This document shows positions 40,713 to 48,899 of a stretch of 64,000 nucleotides of DNA, piece by piece. The stretch's first letter is position 1; each line of letters begins with the position of its first letter. Made by a program: the position numbers and the translations under genes. The notes beneath the pieces were generated by a model that was given only the letters and a program-made list of their open reading frames with translations, did not search any database and had not been told where the DNA came from. This DNA comes from Mucilaginibacter_A sp050955045 (GTDB taxonomy: Bacteria; Bacteroidota; Bacteroidia; Sphingobacteriales; Sphingobacteriaceae), in contig JBPBQV010000034.1 of the NCBI GenBank assembly GCA_050955045.1, positions 30,594 through 94,593 on the forward strand, in the 5' to 3' direction.

Positions 40713-42025
40713 AACTCTACATGTGCGCGCAAACCAAACACGTTTATTGGGCCGCGGTCTGTATTATAAGCTGGATGCAGAATAAACTGATATTCAGGTG
40801 TTAAATAAAAGTTTGTTTTGTAAACATTAAGTTTATAGTACAATTCTGCAATCATTTCAGGCGAGTAATTTAAAGCGCCATCACCAATAATAAAACCGTA
40901 ACCACCGGCAGCCAAATAATCGCGATGTGCAGCAGAAATGCCGTTTCCTACAAAAGCCAAACCAACTTCATCCTTACTGCGTTTCCAGGAATTTCCGGTT
41001 AAAACGCCTCCAAAACTGATGGAACGGTCAATTTCTGTAAAAGCCCAGGTTTCAGTCCGGCCATCGTTGTAACTTGCTTTTGCAAAAACGCCGAAATCTT
41101 TTGTCAAAAACTGATCTGCATTGATACCAAAACCAAATTTGTTGCGGCCATAATTTCGGGTAGATGCAATATCCGGTGTAGCTGGATTTGCGGTAATTGC
41201 CTGACGGTAATTTCCCATTTTGGCATTGTTGTTAAAAGCTAAAACCCGAACAGTGCCTCTTTTATCGCCCGAAAAACTGTAACGCTTTTCAAATTCCAGC
41301 GTTTGCGAGTTGGCTTTACCGATTTTTTCGTCCCAAATAAAACCATTGGCTGTAGTTGACATCATGGTTAAGGCAAAACGCAAATCCCATGAAGGCTGGT
41401 GATAATCCATATAAACGCCAAAAACATAGCCGCGCGTGTTAGCCGGATAATCCCAGGCACCGTTGCTCATCAACGACCAGTTCATAAATTGCGCCCGCGG
41501 ATCATGACTAAAAGCGTTGTTATCAAAAAAATCTGCCATTCCAAATTTTCCGGCTGTGATAGAAAAATAGCGTTTGCTTTGCAAGCCGGCCAATTGGTTG
41601 TTATCGTCTGATAATGTATCCTGCTCATTTCCCCAGCTAAAACGCTGCGTTAAATAAGCACGCGCGATATAAATTTTCGGTTCCGGAGAACCTACCCGAA
41701 AAGTTTCGCCATTTGGAAATCCGGCTGCGCCTAAAGTGCTGCTAAAACCTGCACCGCCAGACATTTCGGGGTTAAAATAAGCTTCGGCACCTTTCCAAAG
41801 CCTTGCACCGCCAAAAAGCGTTGTGGTTAAAGAAGTGGCCGTTTCATGGTTGGTAGATAAACTGTTATCGCCAGAATATTTTGCACCAAAACCCGGATGC
41901 GTTTGCGTGATAACCGTTTGCTGGAAATGAAAATTGAACCGCTGCTGTTTTAAAGTATCTGGATTTTGTGCTTTAGCAGATAAAAAAACGGCCGATAAAA
42001 AGAGTGTGTAGAAAGTTTTAAGCAT
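40709..42025 (-). CDS. OprB-like carbohydrate porin
   Basis: A 438-residue outer-membrane barrel with signal peptide MLKTFYTLFLSAVFLSAKAQ, many amphipathic strands (RFNFHFQQTVITQTHPGFGA, GFGINADQFLTKDFGVFAKA) and a terminal Phe in GLRAHVEF. The region around LTQRFSWG and FDNNAFSHDPRAQFMNWSL resembles the OprB/carbohydrate-selective porin family. Substrate unknown. Its stop codon shares TTAA with the UbiA-like gene. Confidence 0.82.
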   Translation of the reverse strand: MLKTFYTLFLSAVFLSAKAQNPDTLKQQRFNFHFQQTVITQTHPGFGAKYSGDNSLSTNHETATSLTTTLFGGARLWKGAEAYFNPEMSGGAGFSSTLGAAGFPNGETFRVGSPEPKIYIARAYLTQRFSWGNEQDTLSDDNNQLAGLQSKRYFSITAGKFGMADFFDNNAFSHDPRAQFMNWSLMSNGAWDYPANTRGYVFGVYMDYHQPSWDLRFALTMMSTTANGFIWDEKIGKANSQTLEFEKRYSFSGDKRGTVRVLAFNNNAKMGNYRQAITANPATPDIASTRNYGRNKFGFGINADQFLTKDFGVFAKASYNDGRTETWAFTEIDRSISFGGVLTGNSWKRSKDEVGLAFVGNGISAAHRDYLAAGGYGFIIGDGALNYSPEMIAELYYKLNVYKTNFYLTPEYQFILHPAYNTDRGPINVFGLRAHVEF

Positions 42026-42078
42026 AAACCAGAATCTTGTGATCGATTTTGCAAAGATGCTATTTTTATACCTTAAAT

Positions 42079-42735
42079 TTATCTAGCACCACTCCATTCT
42101 GCATAAAACTGATTGAGATATTGTTCCATAAACTGATGCCTTTGTTCGGCAATTTTTTGAGCAGTTTTAGTATTCATTAGGTTTTTCAACAACAGTAATT
42201 TTTCATAAAAATGATTGATGGTTGGTGCAGTAGAATTTTTGTATGCTTCTTTTGTAAGGTTAAAATCAGGTTCGATTTCCGGGTTATATATTTCGCGCTT
42301 TTTAAAACCACCGTACGTAAAAGCGCGCGCAATACCGATGGCACCAATCGCATCCAAACGATCCGCATCTTGTACAACCTTCATTTCTTCGGAAGAAAAC
42401 CTAACTTCTCCAAAACTGGATTTAAAAGACATGTTTCGAATAATTTGCTGCACATGTTCAATTACCGCAACTTCTACTTCCATACTTTTTAAAAATTCCC
42501 CGGCTGTTTTTGGCCCGATTTCTTCATCTCCGTTATAGAATTTGCTATCGGCAATATCGTGCAATAAAGCAGCCAGTTCAACTATAAGCAAATCAACTTT
42601 TTCTGTTTGGGCGATGAGTTTAGCGTTGTTCCAAACGCGTAAAATATGCCACCAATCGTGGCCGCTTTCTGCGTTTTGCAAAGTTTGTTTAACGAAGGTT
42701 ACTGTTTTTTGTATGATAAAAGAAATATCGGGCAT
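42079..42735 (-). CDS. HD-domain phosphohydrolase (YedJ-like)
   Basis: A 218-residue cytosolic HD-superfamily hydrolase. Metal-site motifs are HDWWHILRVW (about H25/H29), LAALLHDIADSKF (HD pair) and VQDADRLDAIGAIGIAR. This order matches the YedJ/RelA-SpoT-like small HD hydrolases, of which some act on nucleotides; no substrate is proven. Start MPDISFIIQKT overlaps a degenerate repeat (42715). Another repeat-like word at 42242 encodes TKEAY. Confidence 0.88.
   Translation of the reverse strand: MPDISFIIQKTVTFVKQTLQNAESGHDWWHILRVWNNAKLIAQTEKVDLLIVELAALLHDIADSKFYNGDEEIGPKTAGEFLKSMEVEVAVIEHVQQIIRNMSFKSSFGEVRFSSEEMKVVQDADRLDAIGAIGIARAFTYGGFKKREIYNPEIEPDFNLTKEAYKNSTAPTINHFYEKLLLLKNLMNTKTAQKIAEQRHQFMEQYLNQFYAEWSGAR
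42242..42256 (-). repeat. dispersed repeat variant inside HD gene
   Basis: Minus strand TACAAAAGAAGCATA; 11 of the 12 core bases, encoding TKEAY. Confidence 0.5.
42715..42729 (+). repeat. degenerate dispersed repeat at start of HD gene
   Basis: GATAAAAGAAATATC; both ends match the word and the GC pair is changed to AT. Confidence 0.4.
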
Positions 42736-42770
42736 TTTCGAAGCTTGATTTTATATTAATTTGTAACCGA

Positions 42771-43961
42771 TCAAGCATTAGCTCCCGGCCGCTCACTCGC
42801 CTCACGTTTGCTACCATCATACAACTCATACTCCATCAACCTGCAATCCAGTTTCCCGTTAAAAAACTCGATTTTGCGTGCTGCTTTTAGCCCTACTTTT
42901 TTAGCGAGTTCCGGGTTACCGGTAAAAACGTAGCCGCGGTAACCTTTGCAATCGGTTTTCAAAAAGTCTCCAATGCGTTTGTAAGTTGCTTCCAGTTTAG
43001 TATGCACGCCTAAACGTTCGCCGTATTCCGGATTGAAGAAGACCACGCCAGGTTGTTCAGGCACTTCTGTTTCGGCAAAATCACAAACCTGAAACGTAAT
43101 TAAATGATCTACGCCCGCTGTTTTTGCATTATTTTCGGAAATATTAATAGCATCCGCAGAAATATCGGAAGCAATAATTTTAAAGTCGATTTCCTTTTTT
43201 GAAATGTCTTTCAGCTTACGGCGTTCTGTAAAAAACACTTGCTCATCATAACCTAAAATGTGCATGAAAGCATAATTCATCCGGAAAAGTCCGGGACGTT
43301 TATTGGTAGCCAGCAAAGCGGCTTCTATCGCTAAAGTTCCGGAACCGCACATCGGGTTGATAAACGTACTTTTCTGATCCCAGTTGCTAGATAAAATGGT
43401 ACTGGTTGCCAACGCTTCCAGCATGGGCGCTTTGCCCGGAATTTTGCGGTAACCGTGTTTAGATAAAGTTTCGCCAGAAGTATCCAGAAAAATATCAGCC
43501 TGACTTTCCTGCCAGTATAAATGTAAAACTGTTCTGTTCCACTCTGGGCCAGAGTTTGGGCGGATGCCTTTTTTATCTTTAATCCGATCTACCACCGCAT
43601 CTTTCACCTTCACATTTGCAAAAAGCGGCGTGGTAATATATTCGTTGTTTACGTTGGATGTAACCGAGAAATAACCATCAAAAGCAATCAGGTTTTCCCA
43701 TTCAATCTCCATCAAACGGTTGTATAATTCACCAGGATTTCGGGCATCAAAAGAAGCAACCGAATACAAAACCTGACTGGCGCAACGCAAATTCAGGTTT
43801 AGCGGAATACAATCATTCACCGTTCCTTCCAGCTCTACGCCCGTACTAAAAAAGCGTTTAATGGTAAAACCAAGCTCTTCTACTTCCTGCTTTAAATAAG
43901 CAGAAAGCCTTTTGTTGCAGGTAATAATTATTTTACTTTTTGTATTGAAAACATCCGTCAT
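42771..43961 (-). CDS. THUMP-domain class I RNA methyltransferase (RlmL-N/Trm11-like)
   Basis: A 396-residue RNA guanine-N2 methyltransferase. An N-terminal ferredoxin-like/THUMP region is at about 1-160 (CNKRLSAYLKQEVEELGF), then the Rossmann methyltransferase with the motif INPMCGSGTLAIEAALLA and catalytic NPEYGERLG (an NPPY-type variant). Bacterial orthologues of this length correspond to the RlmL N-terminal half, which makes m2G2445 in 23S rRNA, so this is the likely target. The C-terminal tail is basic and polar. Divergent from the DUF3127 gene. Confidence 0.92.
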   Translation of the reverse strand: MTDVFNTKSKIIITCNKRLSAYLKQEVEELGFTIKRFFSTGVELEGTVNDCIPLNLNLRCASQVLYSVASFDARNPGELYNRLMEIEWENLIAFDGYFSVTSNVNNEYITTPLFANVKVKDAVVDRIKDKKGIRPNSGPEWNRTVLHLYWQESQADIFLDTSGETLSKHGYRKIPGKAPMLEALATSTILSSNWDQKSTFINPMCGSGTLAIEAALLATNKRPGLFRMNYAFMHILGYDEQVFFTERRKLKDISKKEIDFKIIASDISADAINISENNAKTAGVDHLITFQVCDFAETEVPEQPGVVFFNPEYGERLGVHTKLEATYKRIGDFLKTDCKGYRGYVFTGNPELAKKVGLKAARKIEFFNGKLDCRLMEYELYDGSKREASERPGANA

Positions 43962-44037
43962 AATCCTGCGAATTTAACGATTTCGACTGCCGTTTTTAAC
44001 TGCTATCTCTTAACTTTACACTTTAAAACATTAAACC

Positions 44038-44412
44038 ATGGAGATTAAAGGAAAAGTACACGAAGTTTCGCCTACCACGCAGGTAACCGATTCTTTTAAA
44101 AAAAGAGAACTGATTGTAGAGTTTGTGGAGAACCCGCAATATCCGGAATATATCAAATTTGAAGCCGGCCAGGATCGTTGTGCCTTGTTAGACAATGTGA
44201 AAGTTGGTGATGACGTTGAAGTATTTTTTAACTTGCGCGGCCGCCCGTGGACAGATAAAGCTGGCAAAAAATCATATTTCAACTCATTAAATTTGTGGAA
44301 AGTGAACGTTTTATCCGGAGCAGCAGCCGGCAGCAGTTCAACTCCCGAATATACAGCGCCAGCGGCCAATATTAGTGCCGGTGCAGAAGAAGATGACGAC
44401 CTTCCATTCTAA
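44038..44412 (+). CDS. DUF3127 protein with SSB-like acidic tail
   Basis: A 124-residue Bacteroidota protein with an N-terminal DUF3127 domain (MEIKGKVHEVSPTTQVTDSF, YIKFEAGQDRCALLDNV, VFFNLRGRPWTDKAGK), an OB-like small beta domain. A low-complexity Ala/Ser linker then leads to the acidic end GAEEDDDLPF. That tail is nearly the same as the C-terminal protein-docking tip of single-stranded DNA-binding proteins (DDDIPF). This suggests single-strand nucleic-acid binding and docking to repair or replication partners, an inference from sequence. A hairpin follows the stop. Confidence 0.88.
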   Translation: MEIKGKVHEVSPTTQVTDSFKKRELIVEFVENPQYPEYIKFEAGQDRCALLDNVKVGDDVEVFFNLRGRPWTDKAGKKSYFNSLNLWKVNVLSGAAAGSSSTPEYTAPAANISAGAEEDDDLPF

Positions 44413-44419
44413 AAAAAGA

Positions 44420-44449
44420 AAGTCCCCCGCTTTATAGGCCGGGGGACTT
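44420..44449 (+). terminator. terminator-like hairpin after DUF3127 gene
   Basis: Ten-base-pair stem AAGTCCCCCG (44420-44429) / CGGGGGACTT (44440-44449), very GC-rich for this region, with a 10-base loop. The following T-content is weak. Confidence 0.65.
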
Positions 44450-44654
44450 CAATCATTTATTTGCTATTTATATAAAAGGGGCTAAACTGGATTGTATTTT
44501 TAACTCATCAAAAATACTTTTCTAAAATTTGGCTATCGGCTTTTTATCGAAATTTAATTATGGTAATGATCGTGAAAATTTCGTTATTATAAAAATCTAT
44601 TGTTACTTTTTCTTTTTACTAAATTTTAGTATATTCCATTACTAAACATTTCCT

Positions 44655-44669
44655 GATGCTGTTTTTATC
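44655..44669 (-). repeat. dispersed repeat, AC type, perfect 15-mer
   Basis: Minus strand CCGATAAAAACAGCATCAGG; the best match to the AC form, in the spacer upstream of the two-component system. Confidence 0.8.
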
Positions 44670-44716
44670 GGCATAAATTGCTCAACAAATAAAAATGATT
44701 TGTAATAAGCCGAGGT

Positions 44717-44752
44717 GTTAAACACTGGTTAACAGATGTTAAATTATGTTAA
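44717..44752 (+). promoter_or_regulatory. four GTTAA direct repeats, likely response-regulator sites
   Basis: GTTAA occurs at 44717, 44728, 44738 and 44748, spaced 11, 10 and 10 bases, one helical turn each. Direct repeats of this size and spacing are the usual binding pattern of OmpR/PhoB-family regulators (Bacillus PhoP, for example, binds TTAACA repeats). The array ends 36 bases before the kinase start, suggesting self-control by the encoded regulator. Confidence 0.5.
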
Positions 44753-44788
44753 AGCCATATCCGGCTATTTTTAACTTGATATTTTTGT

Positions 44789-46630
44789 ATGATGAAAATG
44801 AAACGCCTTAGCCTAATTATCGGATTAATGGGCTTTGCGCTGCTTGGCGTTATGGCTATGCAGTTTTATTTTCTGGTAGAATCTTATCAGCTTAAATCTG
44901 AAATTTTTGACCGTTCTGTTTCCGAAGCATTAAGCAGTGTGGTTGCTAAAGTTGAAAAGCAGGATGCCATCAATTTTATGGAACGGATGAAAATGCCTGC
45001 TAAACAAAGCATTTATCCGGAAAGAAGCAGCAATCACAGCCATTATGTATATGATCGGATTCCTGAAAGTGCCGTAAATTCATCTTTCCAAAAACAACAC
45101 TTGCACCCGGAAATCGAGCGCAAACAACGCAAAATTGCCAGTTTGAAAGACAGTTTAAAAGACCTTTCTAACCAAAGCAACAACCGGGAAGATATTTTAA
45201 GTTATCAGCAGGTGCATGTAGAAGAATATATTGATGAAATTGGGCGCTGGCACAGCAAAGTTACAGAGGTAATCAATCCAAAACTAACACTGCAACTACG
45301 CCAGCAGCTTCAACCGCGATTATATAAATACGATACGGCCCGTTACATGTACAATGATCCGCAGATTGGCCCTACCATGGTTTCTGTCCCAACAATTAAT
45401 CCGTTGTGGCTAAAAGAGCAGCACCGTTTAAAAAAAGAACAAACTTTTAAGCGGATTAAAAAACTGCTGGAAGATTCTGTGCATTTAATGAAGGCAAAAC
45501 TGATAACGCCGCAAAGAATGAATGTGTTTGAGAAAGTGGCAGAAGAATATCAGAAAGCTGATGAGCCTTTGGGAACACGTATTGACCGATTGCTGATTGA
45601 TTCGTTGTTGCGGTTTGAGTTGCAGAACAAAAACATCTTTTTGCCTTTTAGTTACGAAATTACCAACGCTTCAAACGATTCGCTGATCTATTCCAACGCG
45701 CAAAATACAAACGATGAGAAACCGGTTTTTTTGCAGGCTGGCAGTTATCAAACACCTATTTTTACCAAAGAAGTAGTGAATGATCCGGGCATGATCAAAA
45801 TCTATTTTCCGGAAAAAAACCGGTTAATTTTAAACCGGATGACGGCAACTATGGGCATTTCTGGCGGTTTATTATTAGTGCTGATTTTGTGCTTCACTTA
45901 TACCATCTTTTTAATTTTCAGGCAAAAGAAAATTTCTGAGATGAAAACAGAGTTTATCAACAACATGACGCATGAATTTAAAACGCCAGTTTCTACCATC
46001 ATGATTGCTAGCGAGGCTTTAAAAGATGAAGAAATTATGCAGGATAAATCTCGTATAGCGCGCCTGGCCGGAATCATTTATGATGAAAATTTGCGCCTCG
46101 GAAGCCATATTGAACGCGTTTTAAATATTGCACGCATTGAGCAGGACGATTTTAGTTTAGATCTGAAAGCAATTGATGTAAACGAACAAATTACAGCCGT
46201 GGTAGATAGCATGTCGCTTAAAATACAAAAACATAATGCTGCTGTTTTTTTGGATTTGGATGCCATACCCGCGCTGATTAAAGCCGATGAACTTCATTTT
46301 ACCAACGTTTTGTATAACCTGATTGATAACGCGATTAAGTATAGTGTTGATGATCCGGAAATCCGTATCAGCACAAAAAGAACGGACAATAATTTAGCAA
46401 TTACGGTAGCAGATAAAGGCATTGGCATGAGTCGCGATCAGCAAGCTAAGATATTTGAACAGTTTTACCGTATTCCAACCGGTAATTTGCACGATGTAAA
46501 AGGTTTCGGTTTGGGGTTGAGCTATGTGAGCACGATTGTTAAACGTTTAAGCGGCTCTATCAACGTTCGTTCCGAAAAAGATAAAGGTTCTGTTTTTGAA
46601 CTTAAATTTCCGCAGCTTCAGCAAAGTTAA
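44789..46630 (+). CDS. sensor histidine kinase with large periplasmic domain (RprX-like)
   Basis: A 613-residue membrane kinase. The first membrane segment is at about 6-28 and the second at about 352-374 (GISGGLLLVLILCFTYTIFL), enclosing a periplasmic sensor of about 320 residues rich in charged helices. HisKA has His395 in THEFKTPVSTIM. The ATPase domain has LYNLIDNAIKYS, VADKGIGM and GLGLSYVSTIVKR. The response regulator follows after 69 bp. Architecture resembles the Bacteroides RprX kinase. Three possible ATGs are close together (44789, 44792, 44798). Signal unknown. Confidence 0.93.
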   Translation: MMKMKRLSLIIGLMGFALLGVMAMQFYFLVESYQLKSEIFDRSVSEALSSVVAKVEKQDAINFMERMKMPAKQSIYPERSSNHSHYVYDRIPESAVNSSFQKQHLHPEIERKQRKIASLKDSLKDLSNQSNNREDILSYQQVHVEEYIDEIGRWHSKVTEVINPKLTLQLRQQLQPRLYKYDTARYMYNDPQIGPTMVSVPTINPLWLKEQHRLKKEQTFKRIKKLLEDSVHLMKAKLITPQRMNVFEKVAEEYQKADEPLGTRIDRLLIDSLLRFELQNKNIFLPFSYEITNASNDSLIYSNAQNTNDEKPVFLQAGSYQTPIFTKEVVNDPGMIKIYFPEKNRLILNRMTATMGISGGLLLVLILCFTYTIFLIFRQKKISEMKTEFINNMTHEFKTPVSTIMIASEALKDEEIMQDKSRIARLAGIIYDENLRLGSHIERVLNIARIEQDDFSLDLKAIDVNEQITAVVDSMSLKIQKHNAAVFLDLDAIPALIKADELHFTNVLYNLIDNAIKYSVDDPEIRISTKRTDNNLAITVADKGIGMSRDQQAKIFEQFYRIPTGNLHDVKGFGLGLSYVSTIVKRLSGSINVRSEKDKGSVFELKFPQLQQS

Positions 46631-46639
46631 ATGTGCTTT

Positions 46640-46654
46640 AACACTGTTTTTATC
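46640..46654 (-). repeat. degenerate dispersed repeat, AC type
   Basis: Minus strand TCGATAAAAACAGTGTT; 5' half intact, 3' end changed. Lies between kinase and regulator genes. Confidence 0.4.
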
Positions 46655-46699
46655 GACCAAAATATTGGTTTACACTTTAAATAATCTTTTCTCAAATTC

Positions 46700-47398
46700 A
46701 TGAATAAAAAACTTTTATTAGCAGAAGATGACCCAAATTTGGGCATGTTGCTGCAGGATTATTTACAGCTGAAAGGCAAATTTGATGTTGTACTAAGCAA
46801 AGACGGCGATGAAGGTTTGCGCGCTTTTACCAAAGAACAATTTGATTTGGTTATTTTGGATGTGATGATGCCGAAGAAAGACGGTTTTACGCTGGCAAAA
46901 GAAATCCGAAAAATGAACCCGCAGGTGCCCATTATTTTTGCTACAGCTAAAGGAATGATGGAAGATAAGGCTGCGGCATTTAACCTGGGCGGAGACGATT
47001 ACATCACCAAACCTTTCCGGATTGAAGAACTACTTCTGCGCATTAATGCGCTGTTAAAAAGAGTAGCCAATCAGGACAGCAAGGAAGAAGAAAAACCTAC
47101 GCGCTTTAAAATTGGCAAATACGATTTTGATTTTGCTACGCAGCAGATTTTTACAGCTGATGCGCCGCTGCAAAAATTATCTACTAAAGAAGCAGAATTG
47201 TTGCGTTTGCTTTGTTTGAAACAAAATTCGGTTTTAACCCGCGAAGAAGCGTTATTAAACATTTGGCATGATGACAATTATTTTAACGGCCGCAGTATGG
47301 ATGTTTTTCTAAGTAAAATCCGCAAGTTTTTAAAAGATGATCCAAGTGTAGAAATTATCAATGTACACGGAAAAGGTTATAAGTTGCTGGTGAGTTGA
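46700..47398 (+). CDS. OmpR-family response regulator (RprY-like)
   Basis: A 232-residue response regulator. Receiver domain about 1-120 with acidic pair E9/D10-D11, phospho-acceptor Asp54 in LVILDVMMPKK and Lys in DDYITKPF. The winged-helix DNA-binding domain is at about 135-230 (KLSTKEAELLRLL, SVLTREEALLNIWHDDNYF, GKGYKLLVS). It is the partner of the upstream kinase. The GTTAA array before the kinase gene is its most likely target. Confidence 0.95.
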   Translation: MNKKLLLAEDDPNLGMLLQDYLQLKGKFDVVLSKDGDEGLRAFTKEQFDLVILDVMMPKKDGFTLAKEIRKMNPQVPIIFATAKGMMEDKAAAFNLGGDDYITKPFRIEELLLRINALLKRVANQDSKEEEKPTRFKIGKYDFDFATQQIFTADAPLQKLSTKEAELLRLLCLKQNSVLTREEALLNIWHDDNYFNGRSMDVFLSKIRKFLKDDPSVEIINVHGKGYKLLVS

Positions 47399-47408
47399 AC
47401 TTTAATCT

Positions 47409-47423
47409 GATGCTTCTTTTATC
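47409..47423 (-). repeat. dispersed repeat, GA type, perfect 15-mer
   Basis: Minus strand TCGATAAAAGAAGCATCAG, in the convergent spacer 11 bases after the response-regulator stop. Confidence 0.85.
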
Positions 47424-47441
47424 GATATAATTTTGATGTGA

Positions 47442-48380
47442 TTATCTGAATGACAGCGAATTACCTGCTGCCAAATGAGTTGTTTTAATAGCGGGAAAAT
47501 TCGTTTTCATCCATTTCAACAAATAATCAGATCCGGGTTCTTCGCTGGCAATATGTCCAAGCACGATCAAAGAAAGCGGATCTCCTTTTGCCCTTGCATC
47601 GCGTACGTATTCGGCAGTTTCCCACTCAGAAATCTCTCCGCATATTAACACATCCGGTTTGATCAAAGATGTTCCGCTAATTTGCGTTTTACCGCCCGCC
47701 GAACCTTCCATAAACAAAACTTTTTTACATGGTTGATTCAAATCTCCAATGTAACGCACCATTTTGATGCCCATTTTGGTTTTTAATTCATTAATTAAAC
47801 CATCTAATTTCGGCGCAGGCTCAAAGTTGAAAAGATAAGGCACCGTTTTATCTTCATATTTCTGCCATCCCAACTGCTCTACCACACCAACCAATACGCC
47901 ATCAGGAACAGCACTGTGAATATAATCATGGTTGCGCCAAACAGCAATGTTGTGCTGCTTCAATAAATTCATTTTATATTGATAAACATCGTTACTTTCC
48001 AGCCATTTGGTATCATCTGCGTGGTTATAAAATGTAGGTTCATGAGCGATGATAAAGTTGGCACCCAGCGCAATACTTTTCCGAATCACATCAATAGTCG
48101 CAAACATTGTTGTAACTACACCGGTAACCACAATTTCACGGTTTCCTGCTTTTAACGTATCAACCGTAGTAGATTTTTCTCCGCCCGGAACCTGTTTAAT
48201 AAAAGCATCCATAATTTGCCCAACCGTAACTTGTTCAAATCTATTTAGAAAACTAGCAGCAAAACTGGTTAATGGCGAGGAAAAAAACGCTGTTGCTGCC
48301 AATATTTTGCTTGAATCTATAATAAGTTTTCGGCGGGAAATTTTGTTTTTGAAATAAGACTGATCAAAAATATTTTTCAT
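47442..48380 (-). CDS. exported Nif3-like dinuclear metal-centre protein
   Basis: A 312-residue protein with a Nif3/YbgI-like domain: TVDTLKAGNREIVVTGVVTT, FIIAHEPTFYNHADD, IAVWRNHDYIHS and LIVLGHIASEEPGSDYLL, which would provide a two-metal site. The N-terminus carries a basic stretch with twin arginine (KISRRKLIIDS) and then a hydrophobic segment (ILAATAFFSSPLTSFAAS), which looks like a Tat signal peptide. Most Nif3 proteins are cytosolic, so export is unusual. It is a possible GTP cyclohydrolase I type 2 relative; the function is not established. Confidence 0.82.
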   Translation of the reverse strand: MKNIFDQSYFKNKISRRKLIIDSSKILAATAFFSSPLTSFAASFLNRFEQVTVGQIMDAFIKQVPGGEKSTTVDTLKAGNREIVVTGVVTTMFATIDVIRKSIALGANFIIAHEPTFYNHADDTKWLESNDVYQYKMNLLKQHNIAVWRNHDYIHSAVPDGVLVGVVEQLGWQKYEDKTVPYLFNFEPAPKLDGLINELKTKMGIKMVRYIGDLNQPCKKVLFMEGSAGGKTQISGTSLIKPDVLICGEISEWETAEYVRDARAKGDPLSLIVLGHIASEEPGSDYLLKWMKTNFPAIKTTHLAAGNSLSFR

Positions 48381-48431
48381 AGATGGCGACTAAGGTTACA
48401 TCCAAAAGTATGAAATGATTTATTTCGGCAG

Positions 48432-48468
48432 AAGATTTTTAGTCGATAAAAACAGTATCAAAAATCTT
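48432..48468 (+). repeat. AC-type dispersed repeat carried in a hairpin loop
   Basis: The repeat GATAAAAACAGTATC (48445-48459) is enclosed by inverted arms 48432-48440 and 48460-48468 (AAGATTTTT / AAAAATCTT). A weaker repeat-like word follows at 48470-48484. Intergenic, upstream of the Nif3-like gene. Confidence 0.55.
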
Positions 48469-48579
48469 TAGAAAAAGAAGCATAAAAAATCTATTAACCA
48501 ACGCAAAAATAAATATCTTTTATTTTGCTAACTTTTTTAGCAATTATGCGTAATATTGTAATGAAGAGAGGGCATTACA

Positions 48580-48816
48580 ATGGAACATTCATTTATTTTT
48601 TTGGGAATTATTACTGGTCTGATTATTCTGCTGATTGTTTATCTGGTGCACAACCCGGATACAAGAAGTATTGACATTTCTTTTTATCAGCTTAAAGTTG
48701 CGGTAAAAAAGACTGCGCGCGGAGAAAATTCTGTAGCCAGGAAGCTAATACGCCGCCGCAGGGCATTAAAACAAAAAGCAAAAGAAGTTAAGGAAGCCAA
48801 AGAACCAGCAAAATAA
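48580..48816 (+). CDS. small membrane protein with basic tail
   Basis: A 78-residue protein with one predicted N-terminal membrane helix (FIFLGIITGLIILLIVYLV, about 5-23) and a strongly basic, helical cytoplasmic tail (KLIRRRRALKQKAKEVKEAK). It has its own downstream terminator and no overlap with other genes. I do not recognise a family. The charge pattern suggests a membrane-anchored, nucleic-acid- or lipid-contacting tail, but that is only a guess. Confidence 0.6.
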   Translation: MEHSFIFLGIITGLIILLIVYLVHNPDTRSIDISFYQLKVAVKKTARGENSVARKLIRRRRALKQKAKEVKEAKEPAK

Positions 48817-48819
48817 AAT

Positions 48820-48834
48820 CATGCTGTTTTTACC
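48820..48834 (-). repeat. dispersed repeat, AC type, intergenic
   Basis: Minus strand CGGTAAAAACAGCATG; exact 12-mer core, 4 bases after the small membrane gene and just before its terminator. Confidence 0.75.
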
Positions 48835-48844
48835 GATATAAAAA

Positions 48845-48872
48845 AAGCCTGCAAGAAAAAACTTGCAGGCTT
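48845..48872. terminator. bidirectional terminator between convergent genes
   Basis: Perfect 11-bp stem AAGCCTGCAAG (48845-48855) / CTTGCAGGCTT (48862-48872) with a 6-base loop, preceded by an A-run. Serves the small membrane gene and the convergent pdhB. Confidence 0.85.
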
Positions 48873-48899
48873 CTATATCTTATTTGATGAGATTAAAAC

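Larger units (their letters stand above)
44413..44788. other. 376-bp gap holding a hairpin, a perfect AC repeat and GTTAA direct repeats
   Basis: No gene is seen. The gap contains the terminator-like hairpin after the DUF3127 gene, a perfect AC-type dispersed repeat (44655) and an array of four GTTAA boxes just upstream of the histidine kinase gene. Confidence 0.7.

Noticed and set aside
48580..48816. TatA-like identity for the small membrane protein
   Set aside because: It has one membrane helix and a charged tail but lacks the F-G hinge and amphipathic helix of TatA.
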